Source: a bacterium (lineage in GTDB: Bacteria; UBP6; UBA1177). From it: a stretch of 56,272 nucleotides of DNA. The stretch lies in contig JAKLDO010000006.1 in assembly GCA_022703485.1 (NCBI GenBank), positions 1 through 56,272 on the forward strand, given 5' to 3'. Positions 46,392-54,606 of this stretch are shown piece after piece. The position numbers were made by a program, and so were the translations under genes. The notes below the pieces were generated by a model. It did not search any database. It was given only the letters and a program-made list of their open reading frames with translations, and was not told where the DNA came from. Positions within the stretch are counted from its first letter, which is position 1; each line of letters begins with the position of its first letter.

Positions 46392-47002
46392 GCAAAACTA
46401 ACATGATCGTAGCGGTCATTCTTATAGCGCTTGCCGGAATGATCGCATTCCAGCAATTCTCGGTAAAGAAAAAGGTCGAACGGAACATTGAGCAGGAATC
46501 TGTGAAACTTTTCGATGCGCTTGATACTTCATCAATAAAGTCAATAAGTATCGGCGATCTTCAGAAAGGTGAGAAAGTAACACTCACTAAAAACGGCGAT
46601 TCATGGGAAGTGAAAGATAAAAACTGCAAAGCCGACCCTGATTCTGTCGAAAGGATCATCAGCGAACTTCCCCGCATCAGACTCGGACGGAAACTGGACG
46701 ACTGGAAACCTGAATACATGACAAAATACGGATTTGACAAAGGTATCGAAGTTGAATTTAACGGCGGCACATTCATGCTCGGCACACAGAAAGGGATAGA
46801 AACACCGCTCAAAAAAGATAACTCGCTCTACCTCTCACCATTTAACGAAAAGTTCATCTTCACAAAATATGACGGCAACTGGTGCGAAAAAGTTGAACAG
46901 CCAGCCCCGCCAGCCGGACCCGCCCCGACACCAGCAGTTCCGATAACTCCCCCGAAACTCCTGAAAGAAAATAAAGCTGTGAAGGAAGGGAAAAAGAAAT
47001 AG
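46388..47002 (+). CDS. DUF4340-like membrane-anchored protein
   Basis: 204 aa. One N-terminal membrane helix (NMIVAVILIALAGMIAFQQF) is followed by a beta-rich domain of the DUF4340 kind: SIKSISIG, GDSWEVKD, and DPDSVERIISELPRIRLGRKL. A Pro-rich and Lys-rich tail follows. DUF4340 proteins often accompany GldAFG-type transporters, as here. It is shorter than most, which carry repeated copies of this module. It ends the operon; a terminator lies at 47087-47125. Confidence 0.82.
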   Translation: MSKTNMIVAVILIALAGMIAFQQFSVKKKVERNIEQESVKLFDALDTSSIKSISIGDLQKGEKVTLTKNGDSWEVKDKNCKADPDSVERIISELPRIRLGRKLDDWKPEYMTKYGFDKGIEVEFNGGTFMLGTQKGIETPLKKDNSLYLSPFNEKFIFTKYDGNWCEKVEQPAPPAGPAPTPAVPITPPKLLKENKAVKEGKKK

Positions 47003-47015
47003 TTTTTTCATGCAC

Positions 47016-47044
47016 TTGACAAATTTCAAGATGTCGAATACGAT
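47016..47044 (+). promoter_or_regulatory. sigma-70-type promoter of a candidate small RNA
   Basis: TTGACA at 47016-47021 and TACGAT at 47039-47044 are exactly 17 bases apart, only 14 bases after the DUF4340 stop. No gene on the plus strand follows; the nearest plus-strand signal is the terminator 43 bases on. Confidence 0.55.
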
Positions 47045-47050
47045 AAAAGT

Positions 47051-47125
47051 GTTCTCCACCAGTGGTGGTTGAATTAAAAAAGGCTTCCGCTGAGCCAGCC
47101 TGGCGAATCAGCGGTTTTTCTTTTT
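47051..47125 (+). ncRNA. candidate small RNA of about 70-75 nt
   Basis: From the predicted start near 47051 the transcript would hold a hairpin CCACC-AGT-GGTGG (47056-47068), an A-rich single strand (AATTAAAAAAGG) and a terminator hairpin with a U tract. This three-part layout is common in Hfq-type small RNAs, but no family is recognised and no expression data are available. It could also simply be the 3' trailer of the operon before it. Confidence 0.35.
47087..47125 (+). terminator. Rho-independent terminator, possibly bidirectional
   Basis: Stem CCGCTGA/TCAGCGG (47087-47093 with 47108-47114) contains an inner GCCA/TGGC stem and is followed by TTTTTCTTTTT. On the minus strand the hairpin is followed by a five-base gap and six T residues (47076-47081), so it may also end the minus-strand gene that stops at 47129. 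Confidence 0.85.
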
Positions 47126-47128
47126 ATA

Positions 47129-47572
47129 TCACTTCCATTTAGGGCTGTTTCTAATCTTTGAGATCGTAGATAGTCTGCCTGTTTTGTCCATTGAATCGGC
47201 GAGATATGCTGTTATAAATTCTGCTACATTCGATGTATTGTGAATAGCGATAATAACAACATAATTACCCATTACTATAGTGACTCGCCTGGTACGACAA
47301 TATTTTTTCTTTTTATTGTCCCATCCTACATAACATTCGCTTACTGGATCCTCCAGTGCACATTTTATCCAGTCAATCCTTTCAGCTCTTTTTTTTGAAA
47401 AAGTATCGTCTTTAAAATTAATGGTCTCATAAAAAGCATGATCGAAATCACGATGACGAAATCTAACCATAATTCCATCAAAAGTTTTTAAAGGGGTTGA
47501 ACAGTAAACTTTCTCAAAATGACATCTATATTCATCTATTGAATCGTAATGAACCAATGACGGATATGCCAT
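47129..47572 (-). CDS. small protein, possible BECR-fold RNase
   Basis: 147 aa from ATG 47572, which overlaps the DUF3800 stop (TAATG); ATG 47578 or TTG 47587 are alternative starts. The middle (RFRHRDFDHAFYE, then KKRAERIDWIKCALEDP, then YCRTRRVTIVMGNYVVIIA and EFITAYLAD) has the pattern of BECR-fold nucleases, a superfamily of RNases found in phage and toxin proteins: a basic HxxF start, an RAxRIxWIK helix, a beta sheet and a final FITAY strand. I cannot assign a family and activity is only inferred. Base composition is AT-rich. Confidence 0.6.
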   Translation of the reverse strand: MAYPSLVHYDSIDEYRCHFEKVYCSTPLKTFDGIMVRFRHRDFDHAFYETINFKDDTFSKKRAERIDWIKCALEDPVSECYVGWDNKKKKYCRTRRVTIVMGNYVVIIAIHNTSNVAEFITAYLADSMDKTGRLSTISKIRNSPKWK

Positions 47573-48273
47573 TACCATCCGCCGCAAAGATTGATATTGA
47601 AAATATTAAATTTCTCTTCTGTTTTGGGTGTCGGTTGCATTTTTCTATCTGTTAATTCTGAAGAAATTATTTTGAACAACTCTTCTTTCGCAGAACCAAT
47701 ATTTGAATTATTGAATTTTGCTGAAACCGCTCCAGTCAAAACATCAACCAGTTGAATAAAAACAGACTCTTCTGATTTTACAGGTTGTACTGAAAGAATT
47801 CTGGAAGAAAGGTTTGAATTTGAAAGAACATCTTTGAGTACAATAAGACGATCTTTTTTTCTATTACTTTTAAAATCACAGAAAACAGCATACTCATTGC
47901 AGTCAAGCACCCAGTGATGAAGCATCTGGTAATAAAACTTATAAAATCCCAGCTCCTGATCCGAACCATGGTATGTCATCAAATCCACTTTTTCAGCATC
48001 AATAACTACAGCACGGAAACGGAGATCTAATTTTTTATCAAAAAACCATTTTGCCAACTCTTTATAAAAATCAACTCTTGAAGGAGAAACTTTGCCCCAT
48101 TTAAACTCTCCACCTACTTTATACCTATCTCTTAATAAATGAATTTCTTCTTTGAATTTCTGTCTGTCATCATACCGCAACCAAAGACTTCCGATAACAA
48201 GAAATTTACCCTGCCTGTTTTTAGATGAAAATAAATCAGGCCTGCTTTCATCGCAATAAACATCGAATCTCAT
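47572..48273 (-). CDS. DUF3800 family protein
   Basis: 233 aa. The DUF3800 hallmarks are an N-terminal YCDESRPD (Asp8, Glu9), a middle AVFCDFKS and a late QLVDVLTGA segment; these acidic residues are spaced like the metal ligands of an RNase H-like nuclease, but activity is unproven. The family is often found in phage, plasmid and defence-island settings. A strong ribosome site (AGAGGTGATCC) and promoter lie upstream. It is one base overlapped with the gene after it, so the two are made together. G+C is low: 17 of 60 bases in 47641-47700. Confidence 0.85.
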   Translation of the reverse strand: MRFDVYCDESRPDLFSSKNRQGKFLVIGSLWLRYDDRQKFKEEIHLLRDRYKVGGEFKWGKVSPSRVDFYKELAKWFFDKKLDLRFRAVVIDAEKVDLMTYHGSDQELGFYKFYYQMLHHWVLDCNEYAVFCDFKSNRKKDRLIVLKDVLSNSNLSSRILSVQPVKSEESVFIQLVDVLTGAVSAKFNNSNIGSAKEELFKIISSELTDRKMQPTPKTEEKFNIFNINLCGGW

Positions 48274-48303
48274 GGATCACCTCTTTTGTGCTTTCCTTGA
48301 GGA

Positions 48304-48332
48304 ATTGTATAGATTAGAAAATGTGAAGTCAA
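48304..48332 (-). promoter_or_regulatory. promoter of the DUF3800 two-gene islet
   Basis: Minus-strand TTGACT (48327-48332) and TACAAT (48304-48309) are 17 bases apart, about 30 bases ahead of the start codon. Confidence 0.7.
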
Positions 48333-48377
48333 ATTGAGGTTTTCGACAGAAATTTAAACAGCTTCAACAAAATTGTT

Positions 48378-48412
48378 TCTGCACAGTAACATAAGCAGTG
48401 TTAATGTGCAGA
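48378..48412. repeat. long imperfect hairpin bordering the islet
   Basis: Outer arms TCTGCACA/TGTGCAGA (48378-48385 with 48405-48412) and inner arms TAACA/TGTTA (48387-48391 with 48399-48403) form a 14-position stem with one mismatch and a seven-base loop. No T tract follows on either strand. It lies between the methyltransferase end and the islet promoter: a weak terminator, an operator or a recombination scar are all possible. Confidence 0.7.
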
Positions 48413-48454
48413 CAAGATGTTAACTTACTGTATCTAAAGACATTATCAACAGCT

Positions 48455-49003
48455 TCAGTTTTTTATCAAAATTGCTGTTTTATCGGGGAACATTTTAGGT
48501 CCGGGCTGAATTTCATATCCGAGTGACCTTGCTTCGTTGAGTGTTTCTGCAAAATCCTTTGAACTTACATGGAACGGCGGTTCAACAACAAGAAGTGTTC
48601 CTCCCGGCTTGAGAATCTCTTTGATCTGTGCAAAAAAAGCCAGTCTGTCCGGCACTTCATGAACCATGTAGAAAGCAAGTGCAAAATCGACTTTTTCGGT
48701 TATTCCAGTTTTGGTCTGTTCGCATTTATGAAAAATTATCCTCGTTTCAAGCTCAGTCCCTTTCACTTTTCTCCTGACTTTGTCAAGCATCTCATCTTGA
48801 AGATCAGCGGCTATCACCTTGCCTGAAGGACCTGCAAGCAGAGCCATGTCAAGTGTAAAAAAACCGGGACCGCAACCCATGTCAAGCACTGTCATGCCCT
48901 CTTTGATAAAGGGTGCCAGTATTTTCTGAGGATTCTGGAAAAACCGCCTGATACGGTTATCAAGACTACCCGAAAGATACGCCGGACACACTTTGCTGCT
49001 CAT
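48455..49003 (-). CDS. class I SAM-dependent methyltransferase
   Basis: 182 aa. Motif I is VLDMGCGPGFFT (about 40-51), with the acidic IAADL motif II, and a later VDFALAFYMVHEV motif and LKPGGTLLVVEPP. These are typical of UbiE/Methyltransf_11-type enzymes acting on small molecules. The substrate is unknown. A GGAGG site precedes the ATG. No gene partner is nearby on the same strand. Confidence 0.87.
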   Translation of the reverse strand: MSSKVCPAYLSGSLDNRIRRFFQNPQKILAPFIKEGMTVLDMGCGPGFFTLDMALLAGPSGKVIAADLQDEMLDKVRRKVKGTELETRIIFHKCEQTKTGITEKVDFALAFYMVHEVPDRLAFFAQIKEILKPGGTLLVVEPPFHVSSKDFAETLNEARSLGYEIQPGPKMFPDKTAILIKN

Positions 49004-49079
49004 TTTTTCCTCCGTTTAAAACATCCATCCTGAATATAATCAGCATAAATAAAAAAACAAACCTTTCCAAGTAGTTATT

Positions 49080-49108
49080 TTGACAAATACTGCGGTGTGC
49101 AATAGATT
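49080..49108 (+). promoter_or_regulatory. promoter of the 49135 operon
   Basis: TTGACA at 49080-49085 and TAGATT at 49103-49108 are 17 bases apart; GGAGAGG follows before ATG 49135. Confidence 0.65.
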
Positions 49109-49134
49109 TATGCAGACTTTTCGGGAGAGGCTGC

Positions 49135-50202
49135 ATGACAATATCATTTGCGATCGTGGGTTGCGGAAGGATCGTTAAAAAGCATCTTGACGCTTTGAAG
49201 GAGCTTGGTGAGGCAAGACTTGTCGCGGTTTGCGATGTCGTTGCGGAAAAGGCGGAAAAAGCAGGGATCGAGGCTGGTGTGCCGTGGTACACGAGCTATG
49301 ACGACATGCTTGTAAAACACCCGGAGACCGATGTCGTATCCGTGCTCACCCCGAGCGGGATGCACCCTGCCCATGTAATTGATATTGTTGAAAAATATAA
49401 AAAGCACATAGTCTGCGAAAAGCCGATGGCGCTCAAACTCGAAGATGCCGACAGGATGATACACACCTGCGACACTAACGGCGTGAGACTTTTCATCGTC
49501 AAACAGAACAGATACAACCTGCCTGTCCAGATACTGCGCAAAAAACTCGACGAAGGAGGTTTCGGGAAAATAGTCCTCGGAACTGTCAGAGTGAGATGGT
49601 GCAGAACGCAGGAATACTATGATTCAGACCCGTGGCGCGGAAAATGGGCGCTTGACGGCGGAGTCATCGCAAACCAGGCAAGCCACCACATTGATCTGCT
49701 TGAATGGATGCTCGGCGAACCCGTCAGCGTCATGGCGATGAACGGCACATACCTTTCAAAGATAGAGGTCGATGACACCTGCGCCGCAATAATCCGCTTC
49801 AGTTCAGGAGCGATCGGCATAGTCGAAGCAACGACCGCGACAAGACCGAAAGACCTTGAAGGATCGCTATCCATACTCGGAGAGAAAGGAAGCTGCGTCA
49901 TCGGAGGATTCTCGGTCAATAAAATGATCGAATGGAACTTTGCAGACGAAAGTGAAACCCAAAAAGAGAACGTGCTTAAAAACTTCAATGAAAATCCTCC
50001 GAATGTCTACGGTTTCGGACACCTCAGATACCTCGAAAGCGTAATAGATTCCATTCAGAACGGCACAAGGGGCCTTGTCGAAGGGCTTGAAGGGAGAAAA
50101 TCGCTTGAACTCATCAACGCAATATATGAATCGGTCGAGACAGGAAAGGAAGTGAAACTGAGATTCGAGCCCAAGTGGTCAAAACTGGGGAAGACAAGGT
50201 GA
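49135..50202 (+). CDS. Gfo/Idh/MocA oxidoreductase, WlbA-like
   Basis: 355 aa. The N-terminal Rossmann domain (AIVGCGRI, 5-12) binds NAD(P); ICEKPMA-type motif VCEKPMAL carries the conserved Lys; and the segment KQNRYN near residue 125 with the late GGVIANQASHHIDLLEW signature resembles WlbA/WbpB, the UDP-GlcNAcA 3-dehydrogenase. WlbA is followed in its pathway by an aminotransferase such as the one at 21488-22582. Exact substrate is inferred. Its own promoter is at 49080-49108. The next gene starts in its stop codon. Confidence 0.85.
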   Translation: MTISFAIVGCGRIVKKHLDALKELGEARLVAVCDVVAEKAEKAGIEAGVPWYTSYDDMLVKHPETDVVSVLTPSGMHPAHVIDIVEKYKKHIVCEKPMALKLEDADRMIHTCDTNGVRLFIVKQNRYNLPVQILRKKLDEGGFGKIVLGTVRVRWCRTQEYYDSDPWRGKWALDGGVIANQASHHIDLLEWMLGEPVSVMAMNGTYLSKIEVDDTCAAIIRFSSGAIGIVEATTATRPKDLEGSLSILGEKGSCVIGGFSVNKMIEWNFADESETQKENVLKNFNENPPNVYGFGHLRYLESVIDSIQNGTRGLVEGLEGRKSLELINAIYESVETGKEVKLRFEPKWSKLGKTR

Positions 50203-50738
50203 AAAAAATATCTGAAAAAAGCGTTTATGACGGCGGAATATTCAAAGTTTCGAAAGTTTTTCTCAAAAACGGCGAAAAAGAAGTGGTCCATTCGGTCATA
50301 CGGTTCGTAAAAACGATCTGTGTACTCCCTGTCACAAAGGAAAAAACCATCATTCTTGAAAGACAGTACCGCTCACCGCTTGACGGATATCTTCTTGAAA
50401 TTCCGGCAGGAAAGATTGATGAGCATGAATCTCACGAAAGCTGCATGAAAAGGGAGCTTGAAGAAGAGACCGGATATAAAGCTGTCGCATATAAAAATGT
50501 CTTTGAAGGGTTCGTTTCGTGCGGCTACAGCGATGAATACATGTACTATTACGCCGCTCTTGTCGAGAAGATACCTGACAACGAAAGAAAGCATTTCGAA
50601 GATACCGATGAAGAGATAGAACTTGTCGAAGTCACTGTCGAAAAAGCTCTCTTGATGATCCGTGACCGTGAAATAATCGATGCCAAGACAATAACAATGG
50701 TCACAGCATTCGCCTCCGGCCTCATCGACTGGAAATAA
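50199..50738 (+). CDS. Nudix hydrolase, ADP-ribose pyrophosphatase-like
   Basis: 179 aa from GTG 50199 (GTGA overlap with the previous stop, GGGGAAG upstream); a longer frame from 50175 would overlap the oxidoreductase by 28 bases. The Nudix box is G-x5-E-x7-REL-EEETGY in GKIDEHESHESCMKRELEEE. The N-terminal beta region (VHSVIRFVKTICVLPVT) and the RQYRSPL motif match ADP-ribose or sugar-nucleotide pyrophosphatases. It likely removes reactive nucleoside-diphosphate sugars. Confidence 0.9.
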   Translation: MKKISEKSVYDGGIFKVSKVFLKNGEKEVVHSVIRFVKTICVLPVTKEKTIILERQYRSPLDGYLLEIPAGKIDEHESHESCMKRELEEETGYKAVAYKNVFEGFVSCGYSDEYMYYYAALVEKIPDNERKHFEDTDEEIELVEVTVEKALLMIRDREIIDAKTITMVTAFASGLIDWK

Positions 50739-50741
50739 TCA

Positions 50742-51827
50742 ATGGAACTTGAGATCGCAAAGATCATATCGAACGGTTACGGCATAGGCTGGGCGGACGG
50801 AAAAACGAATTTTGTCCCTTTCGTCATACCCGGAGAGAAAGTGCTTGTCAGGGAAAGTGTCATGGAAAAAGGGCATTTTCTCGTAAAAAGTTTTGAGATA
50901 CTTGAAAGATCGCCTTTCCGCAGGGAACCGGTATGTGAAAATTTCACAAAATGCGGCGGATGCTCTTTTCTGCATATTGAATACAGCAGACAGCTTCAGA
51001 TAAAAAAGGATATATTCAACGAACTTCTGCATCAGAACGGACTTCCTTCTATCAATGATATTGAAATTCTCACTCCGGGTGAATTCGGGATCAGGACAAG
51101 AGCTAAAGTTCTCATCCGTAACGGTCTTCCCGCTTATATGGCATACAGGTCCAACACCCCGGTCTTTTTCAAAAACTGCCCTCTGCTCCACCCTGAGCTG
51201 ATGAAAGGTATCCTTGAAAACGCAAAAGAACTGACTGGCGAGATACAGTTTGAATATTCCGCAGTCACAAAAGAGCTTATGCCTGTGCAGGATTCAATGT
51301 TCAAAACGGTCCTCGGTGAAAAGCTCAGACTCCTTAAAAACAGTTTTTTCCAGTCATCCGAGAAAGGAGCCGGAATACTTGCCGGGCTTGTGCTTGAGGA
51401 AGCTGGCGGAAATGTCAGAACGGCTTACGACCTTTTTTGCGGAGGCGGGCTTTTCTCATATTTCCTCGCAAAAAAAGGGATCCATGTGACAGGGATCGAA
51501 GTGGTCCCCGACGCCTGCAGAAGTTTCAATGAGAACCTTAAAGAGAGCGCAAAACTTATCAGAATTGACGCATACAGACTGAAAAAACTCGATAAAGCCG
51601 ATCTCATTGTTGCCGACCCGCCAAGGGAAGGGCTCGGAAATGAGCTTATCAAAGTCATCTGTGACAGCGGCACTGAAAAAGTGATCTACATATCATGCGA
51701 ACCGTCAAAATTCGCCCGAGACCTCAGGATATTCAACGGATTAGACTATAAACTCTCAAAAATAAAACTCATCGACCTTTTCTCCGACACACCGCACTTT
51801 GAAGTGTTCGCTGTACTGGAAAAATAG
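50742..51827 (+). CDS. TrmA/RlmD-type RNA (uracil-5-)-methyltransferase
   Basis: 361 aa. N-terminal TRAM-like beta barrel, then Fe-S Cys in FTKCGGCSFLH and a later KNCPLL. The methyltransferase core has DLFCGGGLFS (SAM binding), IVADPPREGL, and the catalytic Cys in ISCEPSKFARDL near the C terminus. It makes 5-methyluridine in tRNA or 23S rRNA; which one cannot be told. It follows the Nudix gene by three bases. Confidence 0.9.
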   Translation: MELEIAKIISNGYGIGWADGKTNFVPFVIPGEKVLVRESVMEKGHFLVKSFEILERSPFRREPVCENFTKCGGCSFLHIEYSRQLQIKKDIFNELLHQNGLPSINDIEILTPGEFGIRTRAKVLIRNGLPAYMAYRSNTPVFFKNCPLLHPELMKGILENAKELTGEIQFEYSAVTKELMPVQDSMFKTVLGEKLRLLKNSFFQSSEKGAGILAGLVLEEAGGNVRTAYDLFCGGGLFSYFLAKKGIHVTGIEVVPDACRSFNENLKESAKLIRIDAYRLKKLDKADLIVADPPREGLGNELIKVICDSGTEKVIYISCEPSKFARDLRIFNGLDYKLSKIKLIDLFSDTPHFEVFAVLEK

Positions 51828-51902
51828 AACCTTATGACAGCTTGACTTTGAGCATTTTATATGGAACACTTGAACTGCGTTTATTTCTTCTTTTAAAAAA
51901 CC

Positions 51903-53147
51903 ATGGATCTTAAAAAAATCAGAGAAGAACTGAAAAAAAGTTCATCTCCGTACAAAATTATCGCAGATTTCACCTATGACTGGGAATACTGGATATCCCC
52001 GGACCACTCTGAGTTTGTATATGTATCGCCGTCCTGCAAAAGAATTACCGGATATTCTGCTGAAGAATTTATTCAAAACGCCGGATTGTTTTTTGAAATA
52101 ATAGATCCTTCATATTTAGATTTTGTCAGGAAGGAGCTCAACACCCCTGACTGTCCATGGATATTTGATTACAAGATCAGAACTAAAGACTGCTTAGAAA
52201 AATGGGTTAGTCACACTTTTCAAAACATATATGACGCGAACGGAAATTATCTTGGAAGACGGGGAAGCATCAGAGATATAACTGAGAGAAAAAACATTGA
52301 ATTGAAACTCAGACAGAGCGAAGAGAATCTTAAAGATAAAACAGGAGAACTTGAAGAATTAAACCGAGATCTTGAAAACAGCATACAGTCTGAAATAAAT
52401 AGAAGAAGAGCTAAAGAGAGAATGCTCATTCAACAGTCTAAACTTGCATCCCTCGGTGAAATGATGGGGGCGATCGCGCACCAGTGGAGACAGCCGCTTT
52501 CAACACTCAGCATACTTGTACAGGGGGTTGCGCACAGAAGAAGACTGAACAAACTGGATGATGAATATCTGAATTCTTTCGAGTCGGAATCTGTAAGGCT
52601 GATGGAATTCATGTCTTCGACAATTGATAATTTTCAGAATTTTTTCAGAAAGAATAAGGAAAAAGAGTTTTTTGATGTGTGCAAAGCCATAGAAAATACA
52701 ATTTCCATTCTTTCAGCACAGCTTGAAAGCAGTTTTATAAAAGTCAGAACTGAATTCCCTGAAAAAGGGTGCTTCGTATTCGGATACAGGAATGAGTTTA
52801 TGCATGTGGTGATGAATATCATATCCAATGCCAGAAACGCAATTCTTGAAAAAAAACCGGAAGAAGGATTTCCGGGCGTAATTGATGTGACTGTTTCTGT
52901 AAAGGAAGACTTCATGCTGATCAATTTTCAGGATAATGGAGGCGGAATAGATAAAAACATTCTTGACAGGATCTTTGAGCCGTTTTTCACTACCGGTTTT
53001 TATAAAAAAGGAACCGGAATAGGTCTTTACATGTCAAAAATGATAATAGAAAAAGATTTTTCGGGAACTATAGATGCCGTAAATAACGGAAATGGAGCAT
53101 TATTCCGTATAAAACTTAAAGAGATGCGCAATGAACTCAAAACTTAA
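51903..53147 (+). CDS. soluble PAS-domain sensor histidine kinase
   Basis: 414 aa with no signal peptide or membrane helix. A PAS domain occupies about 20-130 (VSPSCKRITGYSAEEF and a DITERK end), followed by a coiled coil (130-180). The HisKA phosphorylation site is His193 in GAIAHQWRQPLS, and the ATPase domain has NIISNARNAI, DNGGGI and GTGIGLYMSKMI. It senses an intracellular signal, not identified. No convincing ribosome site precedes ATG 51903. Its end overlaps the response regulator gene by 17 bases. Confidence 0.93.
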   Translation: MDLKKIREELKKSSSPYKIIADFTYDWEYWISPDHSEFVYVSPSCKRITGYSAEEFIQNAGLFFEIIDPSYLDFVRKELNTPDCPWIFDYKIRTKDCLEKWVSHTFQNIYDANGNYLGRRGSIRDITERKNIELKLRQSEENLKDKTGELEELNRDLENSIQSEINRRRAKERMLIQQSKLASLGEMMGAIAHQWRQPLSTLSILVQGVAHRRRLNKLDDEYLNSFESESVRLMEFMSSTIDNFQNFFRKNKEKEFFDVCKAIENTISILSAQLESSFIKVRTEFPEKGCFVFGYRNEFMHVVMNIISNARNAILEKKPEEGFPGVIDVTVSVKEDFMLINFQDNGGGIDKNILDRIFEPFFTTGFYKKGTGIGLYMSKMIIEKDFSGTIDAVNNGNGALFRIKLKEMRNELKT

Positions 53148-54513
53148 CAACACATGGCTGGCACTGAAAAACATCAGACTTCTTTATGTCGAAGATGATC
53201 TGAGCCTCAGGAACTCGCTCACAGATGTACTCAGGCTTTATTTTTCAGAAGTCTATACATCATCAAACGGCATTGAAGGGCTTGAAAATTTCCGCAAACG
53301 GTCTCCCGATATTGTAATAACAGATATTAAAATGCCGGGAATGGACGGAATCAAAATGGCTTTTGAAATAAAAAGAATAAACAGAAGTGTTCCTGTGATT
53401 GTTACAACAGCATTTACAGAAATACCGGATCTAATAAATGCAATTGAAGCAGGTGTTGACAAATATATTCAGAAACCGATAAACATCGACAAGCTTCTCG
53501 AAACACTTTATGATGTTTCACTTCCTTTTATACAACAGGAGAAGATCTCTTTTCTTCAGAAGCAGAATTCCCTTGAAGACTGGTATTTCGGAAGAAGTCC
53601 TCAAATGAGGAACATTTTTGAGCAGGCAAAAAGCGTTGCATGCTCTCCTTTTTCAATAGTTCTCAGCGGAGAAACAGGATCAGGAAAAAGCTTTCTTGCA
53701 AAAGCCATTCATGACATAAGCGACAGGAAAGAATTCCCTTTCATAAAGATCGATCTGGGAACAATGCCTGAAAATTTAATAGAAAGCGAACTGTTCGGAT
53801 ATGAAAAGGGAGCTTTTACCGGTGCTGAAAAAAAACGGAAAGGATTTTTTGAAGCGGCAGACCGCGGAACTGTTTTTCTTGATGAGCTCGAAAATGCATC
53901 ACTTCATTTTCAATCCAGACTGCTCCGTGTCGTTGAAGAAAAAAAGATCGTTCCTGTAGGTACAAACATTCCGGTCGAGACAGACATAAGAATAATTTCA
54001 GCAACAAATAAGAATCTTTATGAACTTGTGAAAAGAGGTCAGTTCCGCGAGGATCTTTACTACAGACTTGCCGAATTTGAGATATTTCTTCCGCCATTAA
54101 GGGAAAGAAAAGACGATATTCCGTGGCTTGCCTCCAGATTTCTTCTTGAAGCTGCAGATGAACTTAAAAAAACCGTATGCGGCATTTCAACAGAAGCAGA
54201 AGAATATCTTGTTTCACTTTCATGGAACGGCAATGTACGGGAATTAAGGAATGTGATACGGAGAGCCGCACTGTTCTCCAAAGAAACCGTTCTGTCGTTA
54301 AGTGACATAAACTGCGCCATAACTACGCCATTGAATACATCCACACAATCTCCGGAATCTAATAAGAATATTTTCAGAACACTTGCACAAAATGAACAGG
54401 AATTAATCTGCAATGTTCTGGATTTCACTCAGGGCAACAAAACAAAAGCGGCGGCAATTCTTGGAATAGACATAACAACTTTAAGAAGAAAACTCAAAAG
54501 AACCGGGGCATAA
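53131..54513 (+). CDS. sigma-54-dependent response regulator, partner of the kinase
   Basis: 460 aa. Receiver domain 1-130 with Glu21-Asp22-Asp23 and the phosphorylatable Asp65 (ITDIKMPG). The AAA+ domain has Walker A GETGSGKSF, GAFTGA in YEKGAFTGAEKK, and a Walker B of the form TVFLDELENA. A Fis-type helix-turn-helix is at the C terminus (GNKTKAAAILGIDITTLRRK). The 17-base overlap with the kinase gene argues for a pair. A sigma-54 promoter with an IHF-like site and upstream dyad lies directly downstream, so the neighbour is the likely target. Confidence 0.94.
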   Translation: MNSKLNNTWLALKNIRLLYVEDDLSLRNSLTDVLRLYFSEVYTSSNGIEGLENFRKRSPDIVITDIKMPGMDGIKMAFEIKRINRSVPVIVTTAFTEIPDLINAIEAGVDKYIQKPINIDKLLETLYDVSLPFIQQEKISFLQKQNSLEDWYFGRSPQMRNIFEQAKSVACSPFSIVLSGETGSGKSFLAKAIHDISDRKEFPFIKIDLGTMPENLIESELFGYEKGAFTGAEKKRKGFFEAADRGTVFLDELENASLHFQSRLLRVVEEKKIVPVGTNIPVETDIRIISATNKNLYELVKRGQFREDLYYRLAEFEIFLPPLRERKDDIPWLASRFLLEAADELKKTVCGISTEAEEYLVSLSWNGNVRELRNVIRRAALFSKETVLSLSDINCAITTPLNTSTQSPESNKNIFRTLAQNEQELICNVLDFTQGNKTKAAAILGIDITTLRRKLKRTGA

Positions 54514-54524
54514 TGCCACTGCAT

Positions 54525-54591
54525 AACGCCCCTCCATAGGTGTTCCGCCCCACTCATATAAAAGTAAAATCTCAATAATATCAAGTCATTT
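54525..54591 (+). promoter_or_regulatory. possible activator dyad and IHF-like site
   Basis: An imperfect dyad AACGCC-N8-GGTGTT lies at 54525-54544, about 99 bases before the predicted start site. TATCAAGTCATTT at 54579-54591 matches 12 of 13 positions of the IHF consensus WATCAANNNNTTR, about 49 bases before that start. This is the layout expected for an enhancer-dependent sigma-54 promoter. Confidence 0.4.
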
Positions 54592-54606
54592 TATTATTTT
54601 TCGCAA

